Made by a program: the position numbers and the translations under genes | Part shown: positions 1 through 8,241 of the stretch, piece by piece | Numbering within the stretch: the stretch's first letter is position 1 | How the letters are laid out: the number at the start of each line of letters is the position of its first letter | Notes under the pieces: model-generated | Told to the model about the DNA's origin: nothing | Databases searched by the model: none | Seen by the model: only the letters and a program-made list of their open reading frames with translations | NCBI GenBank assembly: GCA_947461225.1 | Contig: CANHJV010000013.1 | Location: 1-39,006, forward strand | Reading direction: 5' to 3' | Length of the DNA stretch: 39,006 nt | DNA from: Gemmatimonadota bacterium | GTDB lineage: Bacteria > Gemmatimonadota > Gemmatimonadetes > Gemmatimonadales > Gemmatimonadaceae

Positions 1-8
1 ATTACCGC

Positions 9-704
9 ATGCGCCCTGATCTGATTCGCGTCGTACTGGTGGATGATCACCAGATTGTTCGCGCTGGACTCAAAGCCGTATTGTCGACCGCGAAGGACAT
101 TGCCGTCGTTGGCGACGGCGGCAGCGGCAAAGATGCCCTCGCCCTCGCCGAACGCCTCGATCCGCACGTGATCGTGATGGATCTCTCCATGCCCGATATG
201 GATGGGCTTGCCGCCACCCGCGAGTTGCAGAAAGCAAACGCGCTGCGTAAGCCGACGCCGGGTGAGCCGATCACGCGCCGGGTACTCGTGCTCACCATGC
301 ACACGGAAGACGAACATCTCGTCGCGTTGCTCGAAGCCGGCGCCGGCGGATACCTGCTCAAGTCGGTGGCCGATCGCGAACTGGTCGATGCCGTGCGCAC
401 CGTCGCCGCCGGCGACGTGTACGTGCAGCCCACCGCCGCCCGTGCGCTCGCCCGCGGGTTGGCCCGTCGCGATGGCAACGCCGAAGAGCGCACCCGCTTC
501 GAGAAGCTCACGGATCGCGAGCAGGCCGTGCTCAAGATGGTCGCCGAGGGCTTTACGGCGCCGGAGATCGGCGAGCACCTCACCATCTCGCCGAAAACAG
601 TCGACACGTACAAGCAGCGCATCGGCGAGAAGCTCGGCCTCTCGCACCGCTCCGACTACGTGAAGTTCGCCCTCAAGCTGGGTCTGCTGAAGAACGAGGC
701 GTAA
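9..704 (+). CDS. NarL/FixJ-family two-component response regulator
   Basis: The 231-residue protein has an N-terminal receiver domain and a C-terminal LuxR-type helix-turn-helix. In the receiver, D12-D13 form the acidic pocket, D58 (in VIVMDLSMPDMDG) is the phospho-acceptor, T96 is the switch residue and K118 (GYLLKS) is the conserved lysine. The HTH spans about 166-227 (LTDREQAVLKMVAEG, then TISPKTVDTYKQRI). A proline-containing insert of roughly ten residues (about 77-90) precedes the fifth receiver strand. It should be a cytoplasmic DNA-binding regulator activated by a histidine kinase, which is not visible and may lie just left of the window. The ATG at 9 gives a normal N-terminus, but only eight bases lie upstream, so an earlier start cannot be excluded. 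Its last 32 bp overlap the 3' end of the convergent acyl-CoA dehydrogenase gene. Confidence 0.93.
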   Translation: MRPDLIRVVLVDDHQIVRAGLKAVLSTAKDIAVVGDGGSGKDALALAERLDPHVIVMDLSMPDMDGLAATRELQKANALRKPTPGEPITRRVLVLTMHTEDEHLVALLEAGAGGYLLKSVADRELVDAVRTVAAGDVYVQPTAARALARGLARRDGNAEERTRFEKLTDREQAVLKMVAEGFTAPEIGEHLTISPKTVDTYKQRIGEKLGLSHRSDYVKFALKLGLLKNEA

Positions 705-2553
705 CGGCGCGTTCCTGTTCGGCCTTGGTGAGACTCCACGCTGGCAGCGGGGGCACGGCCACATCCATCAGGGCATCGCTCGAGCCGTAGCCATGTTCGT
801 CGCGAATCCGTGCGGCAATGTCACGACGCAGATTGTCGAGCGACGCCCCAGCGTCGCCGTCGAGCTCGAAGTGGATCGCGCGGAAGCGACGCCCGGACTC
901 GATGCAGAACAGATCGGTCAGCGCGATCTCGCGGGCACACGCGTCGGCGCCGCGTTCGTCGATCAGGCGCTGCGTTCGGGCGATCGTCGTGGTCCGCGCG
1001 TACAGTTCGATCGCCATGTTGGCGAGGCGCTCCACGACCAGTTGTCGGTGCAAAATCTCCTGCTTGTGCGCGACAACCATTCGCTGCGTCGCGGCAGCCA
1101 ACGCGGCGACATGCTTCTCCACGAACACGGCGTGGGTGCGCAACGACGAGTGCAGCGTGATGTCGAAACGATCCTTCTTGCCCAGCGCGGACGCCACACG
1201 CTCCGCGGCATAACTCGACACCACTCCCCAGTGCTGAATCGGGTGCTTCAGTGCGCCGGCCAGCTCTCTCAGCTCCTCGGCCGGCCCTTGAATGCCATTG
1301 AGCCCGATGAACAAACGCAGCACTTCGTTGGCGCCTTCAAAAATGCGATTGATGCGCGCGTCACGCAGATAGCGCTCGTACGGCCACGGCTTCACGAAGC
1401 CACGGCCACCGGCGAGCTGCACGAGTTCGTCGGCGGTACGCCACACGAGTTCGCTCGCGAACACCTTGGCGCACGCGGCTTCGAGTGAGGCATCGACGCG
1501 GTCTTCGTCGAGCGCGGCCGCCAGCGCGCCCACCATCGCATCTGCCGCATACGTGTCGGCGGCGATCGTGGCCATCTTGCGCTGCGTGATCTCGAATGAT
1601 GCGAGCGGTCCGCCGAACTGCGTGCGCGCCTCGGCGTACCGCGAGAACTCGGCGAGCAATCGTTTACATCCCGACGCGCAGCCCGACGCGAGGGACAGGC
1701 GACCGGCGTTGAGCGCGTGCACCGCCACGCGGAATCCCTTGCCGACCTCGCCAAGCACGTGATCGTCGGGCACGAACAGCTCTTCGAACACCAGCTCCGC
1801 TTGCGTGGACGCTCGGATCCCGAGCTTCTTGATCGTGCCGTCCACGCGAAACCCCGGCATGTCTGGACGCACGATGAACGCCGTGGGACGCATGATGGTC
1901 TCGCCGTTGCGCACGATCGGCGTCTGCGCAAAGGTCGCGATCATCCCGGCGCGATGCCCGTTGCCGATCCAGTGCTTGCGGCCATTCAGCACCCAGCCGG
2001 TGTCGTCGTCGCTGCGGCGCGCCGTGGTGACAATGTGCTGCGCGTCAGAGCCCGTTTCCGGCTCGGTGAGCGCGTACGCCGCGAGCATATCTCCGCGGGC
2101 CAGCGCCGGCAGATAGCGCGCCTTCTGTTCGTCGTTTCCAAAGAGCACCAGGGCCTTGCCGCCGAGTCCGCAGTGCACGCCGATCAATACGCCGAGCGAG
2201 GCATCGACGGAGGCTACGGCGCCGAACACGCGCGCGTACGCGCTGGCCGACAGCCCGAGGCCACCGTACGCCGTCGGGATGGTCAGTCCGAGCAGTCCGG
2301 CGTCGGCGAAGGCCGTAATCACGGGTTCGCCAAGTGTCTCCTGCTCGTCCATCTCCCGCGGATCGATCAGCCCCGACGCGACCATGGCATTCAGCGCATC
2401 GACGAGGCGGTGCACCGTGGCCGCCTCGTCCGGGCGCCGCACGTCGAGGGTGGCGGGATACGGAAAGAGCAGACGGTCGGCGATCTCCCCCTGAAAGAGA
2501 TCACGCAGAAACGACGGCTTGGCCGTGCTCGCCGACGACGGGGACGCGCTCAT
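673..2553 (-). CDS. acyl-CoA dehydrogenase, VLCAD/ACAD9-like
   Basis: This 626-residue flavoenzyme should catalyse FAD-dependent alpha,beta-dehydrogenation of fatty acyl-CoA in beta-oxidation. Visible family motifs are YALTEPETGSDAQ (flavin/substrate binding), the middle-domain sequence VLNGRKHWIGNG, ARTQFGGPLASFEITQRKMA, and IFEGANEVLRLFIGLNGIQ, which carries the glutamate that acts as catalytic base in VLCAD-type enzymes. The length and the roughly 180-residue C-terminal extension fit the very-long-chain class rather than the 380-residue short/medium-chain class. I chose the ATG at 2553 (MSASPSSAST) because the in-frame extension to 2682 is low-complexity and runs back across a terminator-like hairpin. 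Chain-length specificity is inferred. The 3' end overlaps the response regulator gene. Confidence 0.9.
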   Translation of the reverse strand: MSASPSSASTAKPSFLRDLFQGEIADRLLFPYPATLDVRRPDEAATVHRLVDALNAMVASGLIDPREMDEQETLGEPVITAFADAGLLGLTIPTAYGGLGLSASAYARVFGAVASVDASLGVLIGVHCGLGGKALVLFGNDEQKARYLPALARGDMLAAYALTEPETGSDAQHIVTTARRSDDDTGWVLNGRKHWIGNGHRAGMIATFAQTPIVRNGETIMRPTAFIVRPDMPGFRVDGTIKKLGIRASTQAELVFEELFVPDDHVLGEVGKGFRVAVHALNAGRLSLASGCASGCKRLLAEFSRYAEARTQFGGPLASFEITQRKMATIAADTYAADAMVGALAAALDEDRVDASLEAACAKVFASELVWRTADELVQLAGGRGFVKPWPYERYLRDARINRIFEGANEVLRLFIGLNGIQGPAEELRELAGALKHPIQHWGVVSSYAAERVASALGKKDRFDITLHSSLRTHAVFVEKHVAALAAATQRMVVAHKQEILHRQLVVERLANMAIELYARTTTIARTQRLIDERGADACAREIALTDLFCIESGRRFRAIHFELDGDAGASLDNLRRDIAARIRDEHGYGSSDALMDVAVPPLPAWSLTKAEQERAVTPRSSADPA

Positions 2554-2582
2554 GAACCGATACTCCGGAAGCGGAAACGAAA

Positions 2583-2613
2583 GGCGGGGCGCTCTAGCAC
2601 GAAGCGCCCCGCC
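2583..2613 (-). terminator. intrinsic terminator after the Ig-like lipoprotein gene
   Basis: An 11-bp perfect inverted repeat (GGCGGGGCGCT at 2583-2593, AGCGCCCCGCC at 2603-2613) encloses a 9-nt loop. On the minus strand it is followed by TTTCGTTTCC, a moderate U-tract. It lies between the stop of the lipoprotein gene (2657) and the start of the acyl-CoA dehydrogenase (2553), so it probably ends the lipoprotein transcript and separates the two genes. Confidence 0.7.
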
Positions 2614-2656
2614 GGGAAAGCTAGACCGCGGGCCGGTGGCCGCGTCAGGGGGCGCG

Positions 2657-4393
2657 CTACGGAGCGCGCACCACCGGTCCAACCGGCGCGATCACGGTGA
2701 CCCGTACCCGCGTCGCTTTGCCTTCGTTCTGATTGTTGCCGTTGACCACCTGCAACGTGAGCATGGTTTCGCCCAGCGTGATGCCACTCACGCTCACGAG
2801 GGTGGACTGCGTGTTCGCGGCGCCCAGTGAAACGCCCGGCGTGTCGCTGCTTACGACGACGTTGCGGGTGCGCAGGGTGTTCCCGCGACTGTCCAACAAC
2901 GTGATGGCGAACGCGCTCGTCACGCCACGGGTGACCGTGAACGACGCGTTCGAGAGGTTCGCGACGATCGTGTCAACGGGCGTCTGTTGAATGATCACGG
3001 TGCTCTGCCCGAGGCGCGCCTCCGTGGTCGCGCCGATGTTTACCGTGCCCGCCGCGATCGCGGTGACCAGGCCAGTGCTCGACACCGTGGCCTTGGTCGG
3101 GTCGCTGGTCAGCCACTCGAGGGGGCGATCGGAGACCTCGCGTCCGGTGGAGTCGGTCACGACGGCGCGCAACTGTGTCGTGGCTCCCTCCTGCACGGAG
3201 ATCTGCACCGGCGACAGCGTCACCGTCGCAACCGGCACGTTCGTCACCGACAGCTGGACCGTGTCCGCGACCCCTTCCGCCGTGGCGATCACGCGCGCGG
3301 TTCCGAGCGACAATCCGGTGACGATGCCGGCCGACGTAATACCGATGACCGTGGGCGTGTTCGTGCTCCACGTGGTGATGCGTCCCGCCGGCACCTGCGA
3401 ATTCGTGGAGTCGAGCAGGGCCGCCGAGAAGCCACGCGGGATCCCGAGGCGGAGCGATCCGGTGCGCTGCTGGATCACCACCTGCACAATGCGTGGATCG
3501 ACGGCCTGAATGCTCGCATTGCAGGTGACCTGGGCATTCTCGGCCGGCGACGCCGTGATCGTGGTTGTCCCCGCCTTGCGGGTGGTGGCCAGCCCGGTAT
3601 TGGATACCGTGGCCACTATTTCGTTGCTGCTCGTCCACACGATCGGTCGCCCCTGCGACGAGATCACGTTGTTGGCGGTATCACGGACCACGAGGGTGGG
3701 CTGTACGCTCTGCGACACCGTGACCTTTGACGAGGCCGGGCTCAGCGTGCAGCTGCCGATCGGGATATCCGTCACGATAATGCTGGCACTGCCCACGGTC
3801 TGATCGGCGGTGGCGGTCACGACCACACTGCCCGGTGCGATCGCCGTGACCTTGCCGCTCTGATCGACCGACAGGATCGACGAGTTGCTGCTGCTCCACC
3901 GGAACGTGCTATTGGCAATGATGGTGTTCTGACTGTTGCGCGCCGTGGCCACGAGGTCCCGCGTGTTGGTACGGCGCAGGGTCAGCACGGACGGGTTGAT
4001 GATCACCGTGGCGGCGACCTCCGGCGTCACGGTCACGGGCACCGACGCGCTCTTGCCGTCGGCGACGACGGAAACGGAGGCACCGCCAACGCTGACCGCG
4101 ATCACATTGCCTTCCGTGGTCACCGTGGCGACCGCGGTATTGCTCGAGGAATACGAAATCTTCTTGTTGCGGATCGAATTCCCGCTGCAATCGAACGCGG
4201 TGCCGACGATCGACGACGTGCTGTTCACCGGGAGCGTCAGCGTGGCTGGTGCCACCGAGATGGAGCACGCGTCCGCCGTGGTCTTGAGATCGAGACAACC
4301 GGCCATCCCGATCAGGGCGAGCGTGGTCGTGGTCGCGCGAAGCGTCGCCGTCAGCGTCGCGCGGATATTGGCAATGGGGGCAGAGACCCGCAT
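2657..4393 (-). CDS. lipoprotein with six bacterial Ig-like (BIG2-type) repeats
   Basis: With the start at 4393 (MRVSAPIANIR) the protein has 578 residues: a long signal peptide ending in a lipobox-like LALIGMAGC, then six tandem Ig-like domains of about 85-95 residues. Each repeat has a WTSSN/YSSSN-type core, an A.V...G.V.A strand and a G...I.A closing strand (for example WSSSNSSILSVDQSGKVTAI). Such domains usually mediate adhesion or protein binding on the cell surface. No catalytic domain is visible. An alternative ATG at 4429 would add 12 residues before the signal peptide. It appears monocistronic, with a hairpin just downstream. The specific ligand is unknown. Confidence 0.85.
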   Translation of the reverse strand: MRVSAPIANIRATLTATLRATTTTLALIGMAGCLDLKTTADACSISVAPATLTLPVNSTSSIVGTAFDCSGNSIRNKKISYSSSNTAVATVTTEGNVIAVSVGGASVSVVADGKSASVPVTVTPEVAATVIINPSVLTLRRTNTRDLVATARNSQNTIIANSTFRWSSSNSSILSVDQSGKVTAIAPGSVVVTATADQTVGSASIIVTDIPIGSCTLSPASSKVTVSQSVQPTLVVRDTANNVISSQGRPIVWTSSNEIVATVSNTGLATTRKAGTTTITASPAENAQVTCNASIQAVDPRIVQVVIQQRTGSLRLGIPRGFSAALLDSTNSQVPAGRITTWSTNTPTVIGITSAGIVTGLSLGTARVIATAEGVADTVQLSVTNVPVATVTLSPVQISVQEGATTQLRAVVTDSTGREVSDRPLEWLTSDPTKATVSSTGLVTAIAAGTVNIGATTEARLGQSTVIIQQTPVDTIVANLSNASFTVTRGVTSAFAITLLDSRGNTLRTRNVVVSSDTPGVSLGAANTQSTLVSVSGITLGETMLTLQVVNGNNQNEGKATRVRVTVIAPVGPVVRAP

Positions 4394-4697
4394 GCAGGTC
4401 CGTCCTGTCAACAAAAGTGAATGAGCCATCCGGAAGGGTCTCCCGGACAGCGACGTCCATCTAGGACGCGTGGTCGGCGCCAGCCGTAACCGTCACTGCG
4501 CTGGCACCATGTCACCCTGTGGACAACCTGAACGATCGTTCACGTAGCGGCAAGCGACGTCGAGCGTTACTGCAAGAGTGTGGCCGCGTTGGTGACCGAC
4601 CGTTTTGCCCCCCCGACCATGTCGACGACCACGTCGACGACCTGTCGACGGATCGGTAGCGAGACGATCGGGCATGCGTGCAACTTACCCCGCGCCC
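4394..4697. other. intergenic region between divergent lipoprotein and GT39 genes
   Basis: This stretch of about 300 bp has no convincing coding frame. It should hold the divergent promoters of the lipoprotein and glycosyltransferase genes. It contains a 14-bp perfect palindrome (4529-4542, listed separately) and a short direct repeat, GTCGACGACC at 4621-4630 and 4633-4642, followed by a third GTCGAC at 4644-4649. I found no fluoride-riboswitch (crcB motif) signature here, although a fluoride channel gene lies downstream in the same operon. Confidence 0.6.
4529..4542. promoter_or_regulatory. 14-bp palindrome resembling a GAAC-N4-GTTC LexA box
   Basis: TGAACGATCGTTCA is a perfect 14-bp palindrome. 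It contains GAAC-N4-GTTC, the core of the LexA (SOS) box known from Bacillus and several other phyla. It lies about 135 bp upstream of the lipoprotein start and 155 bp upstream of the GT39 start. LexA binding is inference; any dimeric regulator could use it. Confidence 0.35.
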
Positions 4698-6281
4698 ATG
4701 ACGACACCGGTTGCCGTTGCCACCAAGCCCCCCATCGCCCCTCCCGGCTCGTGGACGTCGGCTGCGAGCTGGATCCTCGTGGCGGCCGTGCTGCGGGCCG
4801 GCCTGTCGGCACTCGTGCCGCTGCTCCCCGACGAGACGTACTACTGGGAGTGGTCGCGTCAGCTCCAAGCGGGCTACTTCGATCATCCCCCCGGCATCGC
4901 CTTCCTGATCGCCGCCGGGACGCGCCTGTTCGGCCACACCGCCATCGGCGTCCGCGCCGGTCCGGCAATCGCCGCGCTGCTCATGCACCTCGCCGCGGTC
5001 GTCTGCGCCTGGCAACTGGCCGGTCGTGGCCCGAACGGGCTCCGCGCTGCGACGCGTGCCGCGATGCTGGTGGCGCTGATCCCGATCGCGACCCTCGGCC
5101 TCGTGCTGGCCACACCCGATGCCGTGCTGTTCGCGAGCGCCATGTTCGCGCTCGTCGGCGTGGAGCGGGCCCTGGCCTCGCCACTGCGCTCATGGCGCAG
5201 CCTCGGCTGGTGGACGGTGGCCGGCGTCGGGCTTGGTGCGGCCTTCGTGGCCAAGTACACGGCGGTGCTGCTGCCGATGGGCTTGGTGATCGCCTGCGTG
5301 CTGCATCCCGCGCTGCGCAAACGCTTGGCGGAGCCGGGGCCGTGGCTCGCGTCCTTGATCGCGCTGGGGATGTTCGCGCCGGTGGTCGCATGGAACGCCT
5401 CCAATAATTGGGCGTCGTTCCGCTTTCAGTTGGGGCATGGATTCAACCCGAGTGCGCGTGGGAATCCCCTGTCGCGCGAACTCGAGATGCTGGGCGGACA
5501 GGTCGGCCTCGCGTCGCCGATCCTGTTTCTGTTGATGGCCGGTGCGGTGTGGTCCGCTATGCGCGACGGCTGGCGCATGCGCCGCGATCTGGCCCCCACC
5601 GACCCGATGGTGCGACGCTTCGCGTTGGCGGTGATCTCGGTGACCCCACTCGCGTTCTTTGCCGTGAGTGCGTGGCGCCGCTCGGTGGAAGCGAATTGGC
5701 CGGCGATGATCTATCCGGGCGCGATGATGCTGCTGGCCACCAGCGAAAAAGCGTGGTCGTCCGGTCGCTGGTGGCATCGCGGTCAGCTCCTCGCCGCGAT
5801 GCTCCTCGCGATCGTGACGTGGCAAGCGGCCACGCCCATCCTGCCGATCCCACCGCGCAAGGATCCGATTGCCCGTGCGCACGGATGGGACACGTTGGCG
5901 GCGGCCGTCGAGCTCAGCCGGCAGAGTGACTTCCTGAAGGGCACCGTCAATCGGTGGGTGGCTGCCGATCGCTATCAGGACGCCGCGGAGTTGGCCTTCC
6001 ACCTCCCCGATCAACCCACGGTATTCGCGCTCAACCTCGGCGGTCGTACGAATCAGTACGACCTCTGGCCGAACGCCTCCGACAAGATTCGCCCCGGCGA
6101 CGGTCTCGTGGCTGCCTTCGACGCGGACGCCAAGGGTGATTCACTGGCGGGCGTGGTGGGCTCGTGGTTCGCGGCGTCGCAGCGGGGCGTCACGGTACCC
6201 CTTCGCCGCGGTGACGGCGTGGTGGCCGAGCGGCGCATCTGGCTGTACCGGATAGCACGCGACGTACCGAGGCGGCCGTGA
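4698..6281 (+). CDS. GT39-family membrane glycosyltransferase (ArnT/PMT-like)
   Basis: The protein has about 527 residues and many hydrophobic segments, as expected for an integral inner-membrane glycosyltransferase that uses polyprenyl-phosphate sugars. The diagnostic N-terminal segment is present: PDETYYWEWSRQLQAG followed by YFDHPPG, whose acidic residues are essential in the ArnT/PMT superfamily. The C-terminal region from about residue 400 is soluble and probably extracytoplasmic. I chose the ATG at 4698 (MTTPVAVATK) because it gives a short N-terminus before the first membrane helix; an ATG at 4674 is possible. The gene shares a GTGA overlap with crcB, indicating cotranscription. The acceptor (lipid A, protein or glycan) cannot be told. 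Confidence 0.85.
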   Translation: MTTPVAVATKPPIAPPGSWTSAASWILVAAVLRAGLSALVPLLPDETYYWEWSRQLQAGYFDHPPGIAFLIAAGTRLFGHTAIGVRAGPAIAALLMHLAAVVCAWQLAGRGPNGLRAATRAAMLVALIPIATLGLVLATPDAVLFASAMFALVGVERALASPLRSWRSLGWWTVAGVGLGAAFVAKYTAVLLPMGLVIACVLHPALRKRLAEPGPWLASLIALGMFAPVVAWNASNNWASFRFQLGHGFNPSARGNPLSRELEMLGGQVGLASPILFLLMAGAVWSAMRDGWRMRRDLAPTDPMVRRFALAVISVTPLAFFAVSAWRRSVEANWPAMIYPGAMMLLATSEKAWSSGRWWHRGQLLAAMLLAIVTWQAATPILPIPPRKDPIARAHGWDTLAAAVELSRQSDFLKGTVNRWVAADRYQDAAELAFHLPDQPTVFALNLGGRTNQYDLWPNASDKIRPGDGLVAAFDADAKGDSLAGVVGSWFAASQRGVTVPLRRGDGVVAERRIWLYRIARDVPRRP

Positions 6282-6673
6282 ATTCAGCATGGTCGATGTC
6301 GATGCTGTTCGCCGTGGCCGGCGGCGGTGCGATCGGTTCGGTGACGCGATACCTGATCGGCGTCGTGCTGCAACGGGCCGGGAACGGGTTCCCGGTGTCG
6401 ACCCTGCTCATCAACGTGGTGGGCAGCTTTCTCATTGGCGTATTTTCACGCCTGTTCGACGCACCCGATCACAATCCCGTGCTGCGAGTGGCACTCATCG
6501 TGGGCATCTGCGGTGGCTTCACCACCTTTTCGACGTTCAGCGCCGAAACGGTCACGCTGTTGCAGCAGGGAAGAGCCGGGCGGGCCGCGCTGTACGTCAC
6601 GGTGAGCCTCGTCGCTGGCGTACTGGCCACCTTCGCCGGGCTGATGGTTGGCCGCGCCACGCGGGCTCTGTGA
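6278..6673 (+). CDS. crcB: CrcB/Fluc-family fluoride ion channel
   Basis: This 131-residue protein has four predicted membrane helices and the Fluc signature: GGGAIGSVTRYLIG near the N-terminus, NVVGSFLIGVF in helix 2, and GGFTTFSTFSAET in the broken third helix, where Phe and Thr residues line the fluoride path. Family members form antiparallel dual-topology dimers that export fluoride. Translation begins at a GTG overlapping the stop of the glycosyltransferase (GTGA), so translational coupling is likely. No fluoride riboswitch is apparent upstream of the operon. It is a single gene, so a homodimer is expected. Confidence 0.93.
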   Translation: MNSAWSMSMLFAVAGGGAIGSVTRYLIGVVLQRAGNGFPVSTLLINVVGSFLIGVFSRLFDAPDHNPVLRVALIVGICGGFTTFSTFSAETVTLLQQGRAGRAALYVTVSLVAGVLATFAGLMVGRATRAL

Positions 6674-6821
6674 CGTTGGCGAAAAGCAGGTAAAATCGGC
6701 TGCTATCCGTGGCTATTCGCTCATCTCCGTTCAGGCTGGAGTCGCCTGTTTCCGTTCCTATCCGGACCCGTTCCTCGCTTCGCGCCGAACGACGTACACA
6801 CGCCAACGCAGAACAGCTCAC

Positions 6822-8240
6822 ATGACCGCTCCCACGATTCCCGCCGATCTCGCCGCCTGGTGCAGCGCCAACGATGCACGCGCACAGGACGAGCTGTTCG
6901 CGTTCCTTCGCATCCCGAGCGTCAGTGCGCGTTCCGAGCACAAGGCCGATTGCGCCGCAGCGGCACAGTTCGTCGCCGACGCACTCACGCGAATCGGCTT
7001 CACCGCCACCATCGAGCCGACGCCGGGGCATCCCATCGTGGTCGGTGAATGGCGCAAGGCCGGACCCGATGCGCCTACGTTGCTCGTGTACGGGCACTAC
7101 GATGTGCAGCCGGCCGAACCCCTCGAGCTGTGGACCTCGCCGGCGTTCGAACCCACCGTGCGCGACGGTCGCATCTACGCGCGTGGATCGGTGGACGATA
7201 AGGGACAGCTATACCTGCATATCAAGGCCCTCGAGGCGCATCTCGCGGTGCGCGGCACGCTGCCCGTCAATGTGATCGTGCTGGCTGAAGGCGAAGAGGA
7301 AGTCGGCAGTGAAAACCTCGAGCAATTCCTCGAGCGCGAGAAAGCTCGGCTTGCCTGCGATGCCGTTGTGATCTCCGACTCCACCATGTTCGCGCCGGGG
7401 ATTCCCAGCATCCTGTCGTCGCTGCGCGGCATGGCATATCTCGAAATCAACGTGCGGGGCGCCAATGGCGACCTGCACTCCGGGATGTACGGCGGTGCCG
7501 TCGTCAATCCGGCCATGGCCCTCGCGCGCATTCTGGCCAGCATGCACGATGCCGAGGGGCGCATCGCAATCCCGGGGTTCTACGACGACGTGCGTCCGTT
7601 CCCCGACGCGGTGCTCGCACAGATGCGCGAACTGCCGTTCAGCGACGAGCACCTCATGCACGAAGTCGGCGTGACCGCACTTGGTGGAGAACCCGGACAC
7701 ACCACGCTCGAACGGCTGTGGACGCGGCCCACCTGCGAGGTGAACGGCATGCTGAGCGGCTACACCGGTGAGGGCGCCAAGACCGTGTTGCCCGCGGTAT
7801 CCATGGCGAAGGTCAGCTTCCGGCTCGTGCCCGATCAGAGCCCCGATGCCATCGCGGCGCTCGTGCGTGCGCACGTCGAGCGCGTGGCGCCGGCGGGTGT
7901 GACCGTGACCGTCGAGAACCTGCACGGTGGGCGCCCGTGGCGGGCCGACCTCAAGGGGCCGATCATCGAGGCCGGCAAGCGTGCCCTCGAAGCGGCCTTC
8001 GGACGGACGCCGGTCATCACCGGTGAAGGTGGAAGCATTCCCGTGGTGGGTGATTTCGAGCGCATCCTTGGTGCGCCCGTGCTGCTCATGGGCTTCGGAT
8101 TGCCCGGGGAAAACGCCCACGCCCCCGACGAATGGATCAGTGTCGAGAACTACCTCGGCGGCATTCGCGCCGCCGCCACGTTACTCGACGAGTATCGGGC
8201 GGCGGCGCGTGAAGGCAATCCCAGTGGTGGATCAGCGTGA
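6822..8240 (+). CDS. M20-family dipeptidase (carnosinase/CNDP-like)
   Basis: This 472-residue zinc peptidase should hydrolyse short peptides in the cytoplasm. Motifs: VYGHYDVQP near residue 90 supplies a metal-binding His and its neighbouring Asp, GRIYARGSVDDKGQ gives the bridging Asp, LAEGEEEVGSENL near 156 holds the catalytic base Glu and a metal-binding Glu, and GENAHAPDEW near 430 gives the last His. The dimerisation (lid) domain lies between them, starting around HSGMYGG. The ATG at 6822 (MTAPTIPADLAAW) is typical for the family; the frame stays open upstream to 6648 without a plausible N-terminus. The stop is separated by a single base from the stop of the convergent chemotaxis gene. 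Confidence 0.92.
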   Translation: MTAPTIPADLAAWCSANDARAQDELFAFLRIPSVSARSEHKADCAAAAQFVADALTRIGFTATIEPTPGHPIVVGEWRKAGPDAPTLLVYGHYDVQPAEPLELWTSPAFEPTVRDGRIYARGSVDDKGQLYLHIKALEAHLAVRGTLPVNVIVLAEGEEEVGSENLEQFLEREKARLACDAVVISDSTMFAPGIPSILSSLRGMAYLEINVRGANGDLHSGMYGGAVVNPAMALARILASMHDAEGRIAIPGFYDDVRPFPDAVLAQMRELPFSDEHLMHEVGVTALGGEPGHTTLERLWTRPTCEVNGMLSGYTGEGAKTVLPAVSMAKVSFRLVPDQSPDAIAALVRAHVERVAPAGVTVTVENLHGGRPWRADLKGPIIEAGKRALEAAFGRTPVITGEGGSIPVVGDFERILGAPVLLMGFGLPGENAHAPDEWISVENYLGGIRAAATLLDEYRAAAREGNPSGGSA

Positions 8241-8241
8241 G

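Noticed and set aside
4519-4527. DnaA-box-like TGTGGACAA
   Set aside because: It is a single site with one mismatch to the reverse consensus, with no cluster of boxes, so no origin is supported.
4394-4697. Fluoride riboswitch upstream of the crcB operon
   Set aside because: The conserved pseudoknot pattern of the crcB motif could not be found.
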